This document shows positions 29,975 through 39,362 of a DNA stretch of 64,000 nucleotides, piece by piece (the first letter of the stretch is position 1; each line of letters begins with the position of its first letter). Position numbers and translations under genes: made by a program. Source of the stretch: Bacillus sp. AFS059628 (lineage in GTDB: Bacteria; Bacillota; Bacilli; Bacillales; Bacillaceae_G); assembly GCF_002571225.1 (NCBI RefSeq), contig NZ_NVEC01000073.1, positions 1 through 64,000 on the forward strand. The letters run 5' to 3'. The notes under the pieces are model-generated. The model was not told the DNA's origin and searched no databases. It saw only the letters and a program-made list of their open reading frames with translations.

Positions 29975-31051
29975 TTATTTTTTTAGAGAAGCTTCATATT
30001 CTTTATACTCTTTATCTGTAGCCGGTACTTTAATTTCACCATCTGTAATTTTCTTTTCAAACTCTTCTACTTTTGTTAAAATTTCAGGGTTAACCTTTTT
30101 CACGTTATCAGTTGTTTTTGAAATACCAATACCGTCATCTTTTAAACCAAACGCTTCAATTTTTCCACCTTTTAATTTTCCATCTTTTGCTTCTTTAGCT
30201 ACTTTTTCTACAGCTACATCCACACGTTTAATCATTGAAGTTAATGTTACATTTTCAGGCATACCTTCTTGATGTTGGTCACGGTCAACACCGATTACCC
30301 AAACATTTTCACCTTTTTTCTTACGGTTTTTCGCTTCAGTGAACACACCGTTACCTGTACCACCAGCAGCATGATAAATTACATCTACACCTTGACCATA
30401 CATTGCTGATGCAAGAACTGTACCTTTTTCAGGTTTATCAAATGCTTCCGCATATTCAGATACGATTTCAATGTTTGGATTTACTGCCTTTGCACCAGCT
30501 TTAAATCCATTTTCGAATTTACTAATTAAATCACTTTTCATTCCACCAACAAATCCTACTTTATTCGATTTTGTTGACATAGCTGCTACCGCACCCACAA
30601 GGAATGATCCTTCATGATCTTTAAATGTAATACTTGTTACGTTCGGTGCATCTACAACAGTATCAACGATTGCGAATTGTTGTTTTGGAGATTCTTTTGC
30701 AACTTCTTTAATTGCACCTTCTAATTTATAACCGATTCCGAAAGATAAATCATACTTATCTTTTGAAAATTTCTTTAAGTTTGGAATATAATCTGCTTCT
30801 TTTTCAGACTGTAGGTAGCGATAATTTGTCTTTTCCTTTAATCCATTATCTTTACCAAACTTTTTCAAACCTTCCCAAGAAGATTGGTTGAATGATTTAT
30901 CATCCACGCCCCCAACATCCGTTACCATACCAACTTTGAAGTCTTTATCTTCTTTCTTGTCACTGCTCGCCTTATCGGAGTTACCACATGCACCTAACAC
31001 CGTGCTTGCTGCTAATGTTAATGATAATAAAAGACCTGTTTTTTTCTTCAT
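29975..31051 (-). CDS. nupN: BMP family nucleoside-binding lipoprotein (NupN type)
   Basis: The substrate-binding lipoprotein of the importer, of the Bmp/PnrA family. The signal peptide ends in a lipobox, Leu-Gly-Ala-Cys, at about residue 21, so the mature protein is lipid-anchored outside the membrane. The Bmp motifs VGGVDDKSFNQSSWEG and HAAGGTGNGVF are present, and the 358-aa length is usual. It follows the GntR gene and precedes nupO. Confidence 0.93.
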   Translation of the reverse strand: MKKKTGLLLSLTLAASTVLGACGNSDKASSDKKEDKDFKVGMVTDVGGVDDKSFNQSSWEGLKKFGKDNGLKEKTNYRYLQSEKEADYIPNLKKFSKDKYDLSFGIGYKLEGAIKEVAKESPKQQFAIVDTVVDAPNVTSITFKDHEGSFLVGAVAAMSTKSNKVGFVGGMKSDLISKFENGFKAGAKAVNPNIEIVSEYAEAFDKPEKGTVLASAMYGQGVDVIYHAAGGTGNGVFTEAKNRKKKGENVWVIGVDRDQHQEGMPENVTLTSMIKRVDVAVEKVAKEAKDGKLKGGKIEAFGLKDDGIGISKTTDNVKKVNPEILTKVEEFEKKITDGEIKVPATDKEYKEYEASLKK

Positions 31052-31141
31052 ACTAGAAACCCCTCCTGAAATGATTTGTCTATTTTTTTATACGCTGCTG
31101 TCCCTAACTTCTTGCTGTCACCTCCCTAAAAAGGAACTCAC

Positions 31142-31867
31142 CTACATACGTTTTCTTAGTACGTGGAAGCTAAACTTATCAGCTCTAAAATAATTGATAG
31201 AATATAAGATTGGCTCATCATTTTGATCATAGTGCATTTGTTTTAATACTAGCAGTGCTGTCTCTGGTTCACATTCTAAAATCGGTGAGATTTTCGGATG
31301 ATAGCCAATTGGCTCAATATGAGCAACTGCGTATGTGATACGTTTGTGCGTATTATTATGTATCACTGTAAGCAATGATTCTTCGTTGTATCCCGATAAA
31401 TCCGGCAAGATTTCTTTTGCAAGTTTATCGATACAATATACAACAGGTTCCCCATCTGCTGTACGCACACGCTCGATCATCACTGCATTAAAACCATCTT
31501 CACTATTAAACTTCTCTTTTTCTTCTTCTGTTAGACTTGTTGTAGATGATGATAGAAAGATAGTTCCTGGTGTTTTCCCCACACTAGAAATCATATCTGT
31601 AATACTAGAAAGTTGTTCAATTCCAGAAGAGAATAACGGCTTAGCATTTACAAACGTCCCTACACCATGTCTACGAATGACAACATTTTCTTCTTCTAAA
31701 ATACGTAGCGCTTCCCTTAAAGTCGCTCTACTTACGCCAAGTTCTTTCGCTAAATCAAACTCTGATGGTAACTTTTGTCTTTCTTTGTAAGCTCCATCTT
31801 TAATTTTTTCTTTGATGTGATCAATCACCCGTAAATATAGGTGACGACTATCGGATTTTACTGACAT
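31142..31867 (-). CDS. GntR family transcriptional regulator (HutC/UTRA type)
   Basis: This corresponds in position to ymfC of B. subtilis. The N-terminal winged helix domain (about 1-70) has [26 protein letters not shown], and a UTRA effector-binding domain makes up the rest. I choose the start MSVKSDSRH, with GGGGGAG upstream, giving 241 aa. The first gene after the purine riboswitch, it probably regulates the transporter genes or its own operon; the effector is not known. Confidence 0.88.
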   Translation of the reverse strand: MSVKSDSRHLYLRVIDHIKEKIKDGAYKERQKLPSEFDLAKELGVSRATLREALRILEEENVVIRRHGVGTFVNAKPLFSSGIEQLSSITDMISSVGKTPGTIFLSSSTTSLTEEEKEKFNSEDGFNAVMIERVRTADGEPVVYCIDKLAKEILPDLSGYNEESLLTVIHNNTHKRITYAVAHIEPIGYHPKISPILECEPETALLVLKQMHYDQNDEPILYSINYFRADKFSFHVLRKRM

Positions 31868-32027
31868 AAGACTCCCCCGCATTTCAATTATTCGACCTCT
31901 GATGTAAGACTTCTTTTCTCTTTTTTCAACTTACAACATAATAAAAATTACTAAACACTAAAAACAAGCGCAATTGTCGAATAAATATTAATAATTTTTC
32001 AAGATGAAATTTTCACTCTTTACTGCA

Positions 32028-32084
32028 TAAAAAAAACTTTGCACCATAAACATTCCTCATTTCGAGAAAAAGTTCGGCACAAAG
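32028..32084 (-). terminator. riboswitch-controlled terminator
   Basis: On the minus strand CTTTGTGCC and GGTGCAAAG pair (with G-U pairs), followed by eight T residues. It lies between the purine aptamer and the GntR gene, which is the layout of a transcription-terminating riboswitch. Confidence 0.75.
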
Positions 32085-32111
32085 ATCTCTTACATCCTTT
32101 GTTACACACTT

Positions 32112-32188
32112 TTCCCCTCATAGTCCAGCAATTCATGGTTGCCGGGTAGAAACTTATGGACCTTATCTCCAAGATTATATGAGGCAGT
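32112..32188 (-). ncRNA. purine riboswitch aptamer, guanine type
   Basis: The minus strand shows the conserved purine aptamer core in order: CCTCATATAATC, the first hairpin, AAGTTTCTACC, the second hairpin, and GACTATGAGG closing the P1 stem. The specificity base in the GACTATG segment (near 32,123) is C, which in characterised aptamers selects guanine over adenine. A promoter lies just upstream and an intrinsic terminator downstream. Guanine excess would therefore stop transcription of the GntR-nupNOPQ genes. Confidence 0.92.
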
Positions 32189-32204
32189 GATTCTTTTCGA
32201 AGTA

Positions 32205-32233
32205 ATCTTACCACTTGCTCCCATACGTGTCAA
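32205..32233 (-). promoter_or_regulatory. sigma-A promoter of the riboswitch-GntR-nup operon
   Basis: A perfect -35 TTGACA is followed after exactly 17 bases by TAAGAT. It places the start of transcription about ten bases before the purine aptamer. Confidence 0.8.
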
Positions 32234-32370
32234 CAAAATTTAACATTTTTCTACATTGAATATCGAACATTTATAAAAAACTACACCAAAGTATTCGTAT
32301 TCTAAAGAACCACTTTAAATGTAAGCCCTTTCTTTACCGGTGAATATAGTATATAACAAAACCAGCATAT

Positions 32371-32407
32371 AAAAAAGCCTAATTGTAAAAACAATTAGGC
32401 TTTTTTT
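32371..32407 (-). terminator. terminator after spoIIIE
   Basis: Two perfect 16-base arms (AAAAAAGCCTAATTGT and its complement) enclose a four-base loop at the spoIIIE stop codon, with poly-T on the minus strand. Confidence 0.85.
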
Positions 32408-34787
32408 ATGAACTTTTTTCTTGTACATCATTAATGAGCACTTCTCGTGGTTTACTACCTTCATACGGACCTACTACACCATTCATTTCCATTGCATCAA
32501 TTAAACGGGCAGCTCGCGTATAACCAACTCTAAACCTACGTTGCAACATAGAAACAGATGCTGTTTGCATTTCCACTACGAGCTGAACTGCTTCATCATA
32601 TAATTCATCTTCTACTTCCTGCTTCGTATCAGGAACATCTTGCGGAATCATATCTTCTTGATATTGCGCTTTTTGCTGACCAATAACATATTCTACAACT
32701 CTCTCAACTTCATCATCTGATAAAAACGCACCTTGTACACGTACAGGCTTCGATGCACCAATTGGTATAAACAGCATATCTCCACGACCTAGTAGTTTCT
32801 CTGCACCACCACCGTCAAGAATTGTACGAGAATCTGTTTGAGAAGATACAGCGAATGCAATACGCGATGGAATATTCGCTTTAATAACTCCCGTAATAAC
32901 ATCAACTGATGGACGCTGCGTTGCGATAATTAAATGAATACCAGCCGCACGAGCCATTTGCGCTAGACGCATAATCGCATCCTCTACATCCGATGAAGCA
33001 ACCATCATTAAATCTGCTAACTCGTCCACAATTACGACAATATAAGGTAATTCCGGTTGTTTCGCTTCTGATTGATTATTATGCTCTTTTATATAGTCAT
33101 TATATCCTTCAATATTTCGCGTACCACTATGAGCAAATAACTCATAACGGCGCTCCATTTCACTCACAACTTTTTTCAATGCTTGTGATGCCTTTTTCGG
33201 ATCCGTTACAACTGGTGTTAATAAATGAGGCACACCGTTATATACGTTTAACTCTACCATTTTCGGATCAATCATCATTAATTTTACTTCATGTGGTTTT
33301 GCACGCATTAAAATACTAACGATAATACCGTTAATACATACACTTTTCCCGCTACCTGTCGCACCGGCCACTAGTAAATGGGGCATTTTATTTAAGCGGG
33401 CTAATACAGCTTCACCTGTAATATCTCGTCCAAGACCAATTAACAACTTCTCTTCTGGATGATTATTAGCTTTAGAATCAAGAACTTCTCTAAGCGTTAC
33501 CATAGAGACTTCTGAGTTCGGAACTTCAATTCCTACAGCTGATTTCCCGGGAATAGGTGCTTCAATACGAATGTCTTTCGCAGCTAAAGCAAGCGCTAAA
33601 TCATCACTTAAACCGACGATTTTGCTTACCTTTACTCCCATATCAGGATACACTTCATATTTTGTAACTGCAGGACCTCTATGTACTTTTGTTACTTTAG
33701 CTTTCACTCCAAAGCTTTGGAAAGTACGTTCTAATTTACGAGCATTCTCATAAATTTCCGCGTTTTCATTTGTAACTTGCTTATTCTTTGGAAATTTCAA
33801 TATATCAAGTGCAGGTAGCTTATAATCTTTATTTTCTACATTTGAAAATTGCATAGGAGGAGCTTGTGTTTCTCCCTCTAGCGATTCAACGATTTTTTCT
33901 CCACGCTTTTTCTTCGGCTCTTCAATTGGCGGAGCTTCTTCGACAAATGGTGAAGTGATTAACTCTTCTTCCTCTACTTCAATTCGTTTATCCTCTTCTT
34001 CATTTGCCGGATAATTTTCAGTGAAATTTGAAATAATCGGAGGATCAATTGAGATTTCTTCCATCGGCTCCACAACTTCTTCTTGTTCTGCAGCACGTTT
34101 ACTCCTTGTGCTTCTCGTGGTTTTTTTCTTTTCTGTTTGTTCAGCCGTTCTTTTCGCTCTCCAGTCTTTATAGTCCCCTTGCATCACTTGAAATTGACTT
34201 CTAAGGATTCTACCAACTGGAGCTAATACTTCTCCAATATGCTTATTTGTTATACAAAGTATACCGAGAATAACTAAAATAATACCAATAATATAAGCTC
34301 CTACTTCGTCAAATAAGAAGTAACAAGTCGCGAACATAAGCGCACCAAACATGCCACCACCTAAATGAACACTATCTGGTCCTTTTTTCATTTCAAGAAA
34401 GAAATTATCTTTTGTACTCACAATAACAGAAGTATTTTGCACTGCTCCATCTTTCGTAAGAAGGTTAAATAATGTAATATGACTAAACATTAATATCGCC
34501 AATACTATTAAATAAAAACCGATTAGCCGTTTATTTAAAAGGTTCGGCCATCCACGTTTTATAACGAATGAAACTGATAAAGCTATTACACCTAACACAC
34601 CAATTATGTACCACTCACCAAAGAAGAAGCGAAAAAATAACACAAACGATTTTCCTACAACACCTAGCTGTAAAATCGTAATGATTGAAAGTGCAAAAAG
34701 AGTTAAACCGACGATTTCATAATACAAAGTTGGCTTTATCGTACGTCTTGCCTTTGCCTTCGTCCCTCTTTGCTTTTGTTTTGCCAT
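32406..34787 (-). CDS. spoIIIE: DNA translocase SpoIIIE/FtsK
   Basis: SpoIIIE pumps the chromosome into the forespore through the division septum. The N-terminus has four or so transmembrane helices (about residues 20-185). A charged, acidic linker covers about 200-320. The alpha/beta ATPase motor has Walker A GATGSGKS and Walker [15 protein letters not shown]. The C-terminal gamma winged-helix domain has [18 protein letters not shown] and reads KOPS/SRS sequences. At 793 aa and next to ylzJ and tepA it is the SpoIIIE orthologue rather than the vegetative SftA. Confidence 0.96.
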   Translation of the reverse strand: MAKQKQRGTKAKARRTIKPTLYYEIVGLTLFALSIITILQLGVVGKSFVLFFRFFFGEWYIIGVLGVIALSVSFVIKRGWPNLLNKRLIGFYLIVLAILMFSHITLFNLLTKDGAVQNTSVIVSTKDNFFLEMKKGPDSVHLGGGMFGALMFATCYFLFDEVGAYIIGIILVILGILCITNKHIGEVLAPVGRILRSQFQVMQGDYKDWRAKRTAEQTEKKKTTRSTRSKRAAEQEEVVEPMEEISIDPPIISNFTENYPANEEEDKRIEVEEEELITSPFVEEAPPIEEPKKKRGEKIVESLEGETQAPPMQFSNVENKDYKLPALDILKFPKNKQVTNENAEIYENARKLERTFQSFGVKAKVTKVHRGPAVTKYEVYPDMGVKVSKIVGLSDDLALALAAKDIRIEAPIPGKSAVGIEVPNSEVSMVTLREVLDSKANNHPEEKLLIGLGRDITGEAVLARLNKMPHLLVAGATGSGKSVCINGIIVSILMRAKPHEVKLMMIDPKMVELNVYNGVPHLLTPVVTDPKKASQALKKVVSEMERRYELFAHSGTRNIEGYNDYIKEHNNQSEAKQPELPYIVVIVDELADLMMVASSDVEDAIMRLAQMARAAGIHLIIATQRPSVDVITGVIKANIPSRIAFAVSSQTDSRTILDGGGAEKLLGRGDMLFIPIGASKPVRVQGAFLSDDEVERVVEYVIGQQKAQYQEDMIPQDVPDTKQEVEDELYDEAVQLVVEMQTASVSMLQRRFRVGYTRAARLIDAMEMNGVVGPYEGSKPREVLINDVQEKSS

Positions 34788-34919
34788 TTCTTCACCTCGT
34801 GTTCTACATATATGTAAAGCCTCCTAAAAACTCTACTTATATGTCTGTTTTCTCTATTTTTTCAGGTCTCTATATCTTCTATTTTTACACTTCTTGTAAA
34901 ATGTTAAATAAACAGAAGA

Positions 34920-34943
34920 AAGCAGCCCTCTCATGGCTGCTCA
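34920..34943 (-). terminator. possible terminator after ylzJ
   Basis: AGCAGCC and GGCTGCT form a seven-bp GC-rich stem between ylzJ and spoIIIE. The T-tract on the minus strand is short (TTTCTTC), so termination may be incomplete. Confidence 0.45.
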
Positions 34944-34997
34944 ACCGTCTTGTTTTTTATATTATACCATAGCTTCTAAACAAAATCCTTCTTTTTG

Positions 34998-35201
34998 CTA
35001 AAAGGTTATTTTCTGTCCAGGCTCAAACTCTAAGTAGTGAAACGGATCCGTACTTAGTACACGCACAATCGAATAATACCCATGTTCTTCTTCTGAAACC
35101 ATTAATTCAACACCATTTATATTTACGACTTTTTGACTTTCACATTGCGAATAATCGGCTGGATACACGAGTTGCTCTGGCATAATTGTATATAAAATCA
35201 T
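34998..35201 (-). CDS. ylzJ: YlzJ-like small protein
   Basis: A 67-aa protein of the YlzJ family, function unknown, conserved next to tepA and spoIIIE in Bacillus. It opens with [14 protein letters not shown] and has no cysteine-rich or membrane segment apart from the short hydrophobic start. Its start codon overlaps the tepA stop by four bases (ATGA type), so it is translated with tepA. Confidence 0.85.
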   Translation of the reverse strand: MILYTIMPEQLVYPADYSQCESQKVVNINGVELMVSEEEHGYYSIVRVLSTDPFHYLEFEPGQKITF

Positions 35202-35947
35202 TGTAACATTTTCCCTTCTGCACTATCACCCACGCGACCATCTATTAATTCGTTTAATTTTCGAATCGCATTTCCGATACCACCGACATCATCTATAAGG
35301 CCATACTTCACTGCATCTCCACCAATTACATTCGTACCAATATCTCGCGTTAAATTCCCTTTCGCAAACATAAGCTCTTTAAAACGATCTTCCGTTACTT
35401 TCGAATGCTTCGTCACAAATCGAATGACTCTTTCTTGCATTTTATCTAAATACTCAAATGTTTGTGGCACACCTATAACAAGACCTGTTAGACGAATCGG
35501 ATGAATTGTCATCGTCGCAGTTTCCGCAATAAATGAATAGTCCGTAGAAACGGCAATCGGTACACCAATAGAATGCCCTCCGCCTAAAACTAAAGATACT
35601 GTCGGTTTTGAAAGTGAAGCGACCATCTCAGAAATTGCTAGCCCAGCTTCAACGTCACCTCCAACTGTATTTAACACTAAAAGCAAGCCTTCAATTTTCG
35701 GATTTTGTTCAATCGCAACAATTTGCGGAATTATATGCTCATATTTCGTTGTTTTATTTTGCGGTGGCAACTGAACATGACCTTCCACCTGTCCAACAAT
35801 TGTTAAACAATGAATACGTGATTCATTCATTTGTGGTACATTCGTTTGTCCAAGCTGTTGAATTTTTTCCACTATTGAAGCTTCTTTTCCAGTTTCTTTC
35901 GGTTCAGCCTCTTTCTCTTCATTTGTATAACGATCACGTTCTGTCAT
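35198..35947 (-). CDS. tepA: ClpP-like translocation-enhancing protein TepA
   Basis: TepA is a cytoplasmic ClpP-fold serine protease linked in B. subtilis to protein secretion and spore germination. The catalytic Ser lies in GGGHSIG (about residue 130) and the His in TMTIHPIR. The segment [13 protein letters not shown] forms the oxyanion region. The N-terminal 50 residues are charged and probably disordered. At 249 aa it is of family length. It begins an operon with ylzJ. Confidence 0.92.
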   Translation of the reverse strand: MTERDRYTNEEKEAEPKETGKEASIVEKIQQLGQTNVPQMNESRIHCLTIVGQVEGHVQLPPQNKTTKYEHIIPQIVAIEQNPKIEGLLLVLNTVGGDVEAGLAISEMVASLSKPTVSLVLGGGHSIGVPIAVSTDYSFIAETATMTIHPIRLTGLVIGVPQTFEYLDKMQERVIRFVTKHSKVTEDRFKELMFAKGNLTRDIGTNVIGGDAVKYGLIDDVGGIGNAIRKLNELIDGRVGDSAEGKMLQ

Positions 35948-36020
35948 ATCGCATCCCCTTTCACTCGTATATCACTATTATTTCTTAAGTTATAAATTTC
36001 ATTCGATAGAGTTTAAAAAG

Positions 36021-36052
36021 AAAAAAGATCACCCGTAAAGGTGATCTTTTTT
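36021..36052 (-). terminator. terminator after rnjB
   Basis: AAAAAAGATCACC and GGTGATCTTTTTT form a perfect 13-bp stem around CGTAAA, overlapping the rnjB stop codon. Confidence 0.85.
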
Positions 36053-37721
36053 ATACTTCCATAATAATCGGTAAAATCATAGGTTTTCTCTTTGTCTCTT
36101 CGTACAAGAACTGTCCTAATAATTCACGAATATTTTGTTTTAACATAGACCATTCAATTGAATATTCTTTAATTGATTGCTCAACAATCATACGTACAAT
36201 CTCTGTAGAGCGGTCAATTAACGCTTCTGATTCACGTACATATACAAATCCACGTGAAATGATTTCTGGACCAGAGATAATTTTCTTTTCATCTTTACCA
36301 AGTGTTACAACAACTACTAATATTCCATCTTGAGATAACATTTTTCTATCTCGAAGAACGATATTACCAACGTCACCTACACCTAATCCATCAATTAACA
36401 CATTGCCAGCTTGTACTTTGCCAACTAAGTTCGCTTCATCGTCACCAAAACCAATTACATCGCCTTTTTCTACGATAAAGATATTTTCTCTTGCAATACC
36501 TACATCTTCAGCTAAGTATGCATGTGCTTTTTGCATACGGAACTCACCATGTACGGGTACAAAATATTTCGGTTTCATTAAATTTAACATTAATTTTAAT
36601 TCTTCTTGGCTACCGTGACCTGAAACGTGAACTTTTCTTTCACCGTAATAAACAACTTCAGCTCCCGCTCTAAATAACAAATCAATAATTTTCGATACAG
36701 ATATTTCATTACCTGGAATTGGAGATGCCGCGATAATAACCGTATCACCTTTACGAATTGAAATTTGTTTATGAGCTTGCTTCGCCATTCTAGAAAGGGC
36801 CGCCATCGGTTCACCTTGACTACCTGTCGTTAAAATAGCTACCTTTTTCTCTGGGAAATTGTCTACTTCTTGTAGTGAAATAACCATACCTTCTGGAACA
36901 TCTAAATAACCAAGACGTCTTGCGATATCTACTACCTTCACCATACTACGTCCTACAACCGCTACTTTTCGTCCTGTTTCTGCAGCTGCATCAAATACTT
37001 GTTGAATGCGATGTACATTCGATGCAAATGAAGCAACGATAATACGTCCTTCTGCGCCGTAGAACACTTTAGAAATTTCTACACCAACTTCTTTTTCAGA
37101 ACCTGTATAGCCTGGACGCTCAGCATTTGTACTATCAGATAATAAACATAATACGCCTTCATTTCCGATTTGAGCCATTTTCCCAAGGTCTGCCCCACTA
37201 TTTCCAATTGGGGTTTGATCGAATTTAAAGTCTCCTGTATATACGATCGCACCTTTTGATGTATGGAAACAAACACCAACAGAATCTGGAATACTATGTG
37301 TCGTTCCAAAGAATGACACCGTTGTAGTATTAAACTCTACTGTTGAATTTGAATCGATTGTTTTTAAGTCTACACGGCCTAACATACCCGCTTCGCCAAG
37401 TTTTTCTTGTATAAGTCCTACTGTTAATTTCGTTGCATACACTGGAATAGATAATTTACGAAGTACGTAAACAATACCACCAATATGATCTTCATGACCG
37501 TGAGTAATAAATAAACCTTTAACTCGCTCTTGGTTTTCCACTAAATATGTAATATCAGGAATAACGATATCAATTCCAAACATCTCATCTCCTGGGAACA
37601 TTAACCCTGCATCCACAATAAAGATTTCAGAATCAATTTCAACACAGTACATATTTTTCCCGATTTCACCTACTCCACCAAGAGCAAATACTTTAACAGA
37701 CTCATTCTCTTTTCTCTTCAT
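36051..37721 (-). CDS. rnjB: ribonuclease J2
   Basis: RNase J2 is the partner of RNase J1 in mRNA decay and processing. The metallo-beta-lactamase motif is THGHEDHIGG (about residue 75), a full active-site motif, whereas the B. subtilis J2 has a variant here. The beta-CASP domain and C-terminal domain (MRKPMI-like end TKRKPMILPIIMEV) match J2. At 556 aa it is normal, and its position after tepA-ylzJ in reverse and before dapA matches B. subtilis. No strong ribosome binding site is seen ahead of the ATG (only AGGCAACAAC), and the leader lies in an unusual inverted-repeat element. Confidence 0.95.
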   Translation of the reverse strand: MKRKENESVKVFALGGVGEIGKNMYCVEIDSEIFIVDAGLMFPGDEMFGIDIVIPDITYLVENQERVKGLFITHGHEDHIGGIVYVLRKLSIPVYATKLTVGLIQEKLGEAGMLGRVDLKTIDSNSTVEFNTTTVSFFGTTHSIPDSVGVCFHTSKGAIVYTGDFKFDQTPIGNSGADLGKMAQIGNEGVLCLLSDSTNAERPGYTGSEKEVGVEISKVFYGAEGRIIVASFASNVHRIQQVFDAAAETGRKVAVVGRSMVKVVDIARRLGYLDVPEGMVISLQEVDNFPEKKVAILTTGSQGEPMAALSRMAKQAHKQISIRKGDTVIIAASPIPGNEISVSKIIDLLFRAGAEVVYYGERKVHVSGHGSQEELKLMLNLMKPKYFVPVHGEFRMQKAHAYLAEDVGIARENIFIVEKGDVIGFGDDEANLVGKVQAGNVLIDGLGVGDVGNIVLRDRKMLSQDGILVVVVTLGKDEKKIISGPEIISRGFVYVRESEALIDRSTEIVRMIVEQSIKEYSIEWSMLKQNIRELLGQFLYEETKRKPMILPIIMEV

Positions 37722-38225
37722 GTTGTTGCCTGGTTTAAAAATCTTTCAAACACTGATTTCACTAAAATTGCAGAGACACCAGGGGAAACTCTACAACCAC
37801 CATATATTCACCGTCCAAGACGAATGTCCTTACCGTTATGCGATATCATGTCCTTGTTTATTTTTTAAACCAGGTTTCACCTCTCTTTCATTATATAAAT
37901 CAAATATCTTATTCGATATGATATGAAAATGTAATCAAATTATAATTTTTACCAATTTTGCTAAGCATACCCGTACTAAGCTACTTAGCCATATTATACC
38001 TGATACAAGAAATAGAACACAAGTTAAATCGTGCGAAAGAATAGGTAAAAGAACGGAATTATAACAAAAGTATTGAACGTATTTCCTTTATATTTGCTTC
38101 GATTTTATACTCCATATTATTTTGAAGAAATAGCCATAATTACACTAAATTAATTTCATAATATGTGTTTTCAAGACTTATTTTCCTAGAATTGAACAAA
38201 AACACTTACAAAATGGAGTTTTTTT
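37722..38225. other. rnjB leader and intergenic region
   Basis: About 500 bases without a gene. The left 150 bases form the inverted-repeat element listed separately. The remainder (37,880-38,220) is AT-rich with no frame, stem or promoter that I can support. Confidence 0.45.
37729..37874. repeat. 146-bp element bounded by 13-bp inverted repeats
   Basis: CCTGGTTTAAAAA (37729-37741) is repeated in perfect inverted form at 37862-37874. The left end lies only eight bases from the rnjB start codon, so the element forms almost the entire proximal leader of rnjB. The inside is more GC-rich than the flanks and has smaller complementary pieces (e.g. GGTAAGGACATTC... CTTGGACGG). It may be a structured 5' UTR or a copy of a short non-coding repeat of the B. 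cereus group (bcr type); I cannot verify the family from memory. Confidence 0.5.
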
Positions 38226-38416
38226 ATGAATTACGTCACATTTGAGGGGATTTTTCTAAAAAAACAGAAGCGGTGGTTTATTACGTTTGTACAAATGTTT
38301 ATTCTATAACCACTTTCGTTTTTGCTTCATTTCAAGAGGACGATTATTTTCTTATACATGTTGCAATTCATAATGAAGAAACAGTTAATGATCTAAATAA
38401 GAACACATATAGGTGA
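38226..38416 (+). pseudogene. small gene broken by one base in a poly-A run
   Basis: An ATG with TGGAG seven bases upstream opens a frame reading MNYVTFEGIFLKK, then reaches CTAAAAAAACAG. In the current sequence (seven A) the frame stops 14 codons later. With one more A it continues to residue 63 as TEAVVYYVCTNVYSITTFVF and onward to KNTYR, using plausible coding content. The arrangement suggests a single-base deletion in a 63-aa gene, or a slippage-controlled gene. I do not recognise the protein. Confidence 0.45.
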
Positions 38417-38436
38417 GAAAAGATTTTCATCCTATA

Positions 38437-38471
38437 AAAAAATGACCTAGTTCTACACTAGGTCATTTTTT
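38437..38471 (-). terminator. terminator after dapA
   Basis: AAAAATGACCTAGT and ACTAGGTCATTTTT form a perfect 14-bp stem around TCTAC, with poly-T on the minus strand, just after the dapA stop. It ends the asd-dapG-dapA unit. Confidence 0.85.
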
Positions 38472-38472
38472 A

Positions 38473-39351
38473 TTAACGAGGGATAGATTGCATAACAGAT
38501 TGTAACGTTACTCTTTCTTCTTCTGTTAATGGAAGAAGTGGTAAACGTACAGAACCTACATCTAATCCAACCATTTGTAATGCCGTCTTTACTGGTGTTG
38601 GGCTTGGCGCCATAAATAATGAATCCGTTACTCTTACAAGTAATTGATGTAATTTTTGCGCCTTCTTAAATTCACCTGCTTGGAATGCTGCAATCATTTC
38701 TTGCATTTCATTTCCGATAACATGAGATGCTACAGAAACGATACCTTTCGCTCCAACTGCCATAGCTGGTAACGTTAAACCGTCATCACCGCTGTATACT
38801 GCAAAGTCGTCCGCTGTTTTTTCAATGATTTCTGTCATTGTTAACACATCGCCGCCTGCATCTTTAATCGCAACAATGTTTTCTATTTCTGATAAACGAA
38901 CAACTGTATCAACAGAGATTTGTACAATAGATCGTCCTGGAACGTTATATAGCATAACCGGAAGTGGCGTGCTTTCAGCAATTGCTTTAAAGTGCTGATA
39001 CATTCCTTCTTGACTCGGTTTGTTATAATACGGTGCTACTAGCATTACTGCATCAACACCAGCTTCTGTCGCCTTTTTAGTTAAGTCAATAGAAGCATGC
39101 GTATTATTGCTACCTGTTCCAGCGATTACGGGCACCCCTTTATCGACAACAGATACGACATGGCGATATAACGCTACTTTTTCTTCTGAAGTTAATGTAG
39201 GAGATTCTCCTGTCGTTCCTCCTACCACGATTGCTGTTGTACCGTTATCTATTAAATAATTTACCAATTTCGTTGTCTTTGCAAAATCGATATTTCCGTT
39301 TTTATCAAACGGAGTTACCATCGCGGTTGCAATTGTCCCAAAATCTATCAT
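38473..39351 (-). CDS. dapA: 4-hydroxy-tetrahydrodipicolinate synthase
   Basis: DapA condenses pyruvate with aspartate semialdehyde, the branch step to lysine, diaminopimelate and (in sporulation) dipicolinate. The Schiff-base Lys is in IVAIKDAGGD, with the Tyr in LYNVPGRS and the Thr pair in GGTTGESPT. At 292 aa it is standard. It follows dapG by eleven bases and ends at a terminator. In intact genomes the operon is dpaA-dpaB-asd-dapG-dapA, so all enzymes feeding dipicolinate are co-expressed. Confidence 0.97.
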   Translation of the reverse strand: MIDFGTIATAMVTPFDKNGNIDFAKTTKLVNYLIDNGTTAIVVGGTTGESPTLTSEEKVALYRHVVSVVDKGVPVIAGTGSNNTHASIDLTKKATEAGVDAVMLVAPYYNKPSQEGMYQHFKAIAESTPLPVMLYNVPGRSIVQISVDTVVRLSEIENIVAIKDAGGDVLTMTEIIEKTADDFAVYSGDDGLTLPAMAVGAKGIVSVASHVIGNEMQEMIAAFQAGEFKKAQKLHQLLVRVTDSLFMAPSPTPVKTALQMVGLDVGSVRLPLLPLTEEERVTLQSVMQSIPR

Positions 39352-39362
39352 GGTCTCACTCC

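Noticed and set aside
32020-32214. 64-codon minus-strand open frame upstream of the GntR gene
   Set aside because: It runs through the purine riboswitch aptamer and its terminator; the RNA signals explain the sequence better than a protein.
37720-37926. 68-codon plus-strand frame upstream of rnjB
   Set aside because: No ribosome binding site, and it spans the inverted-repeat element; more likely chance.
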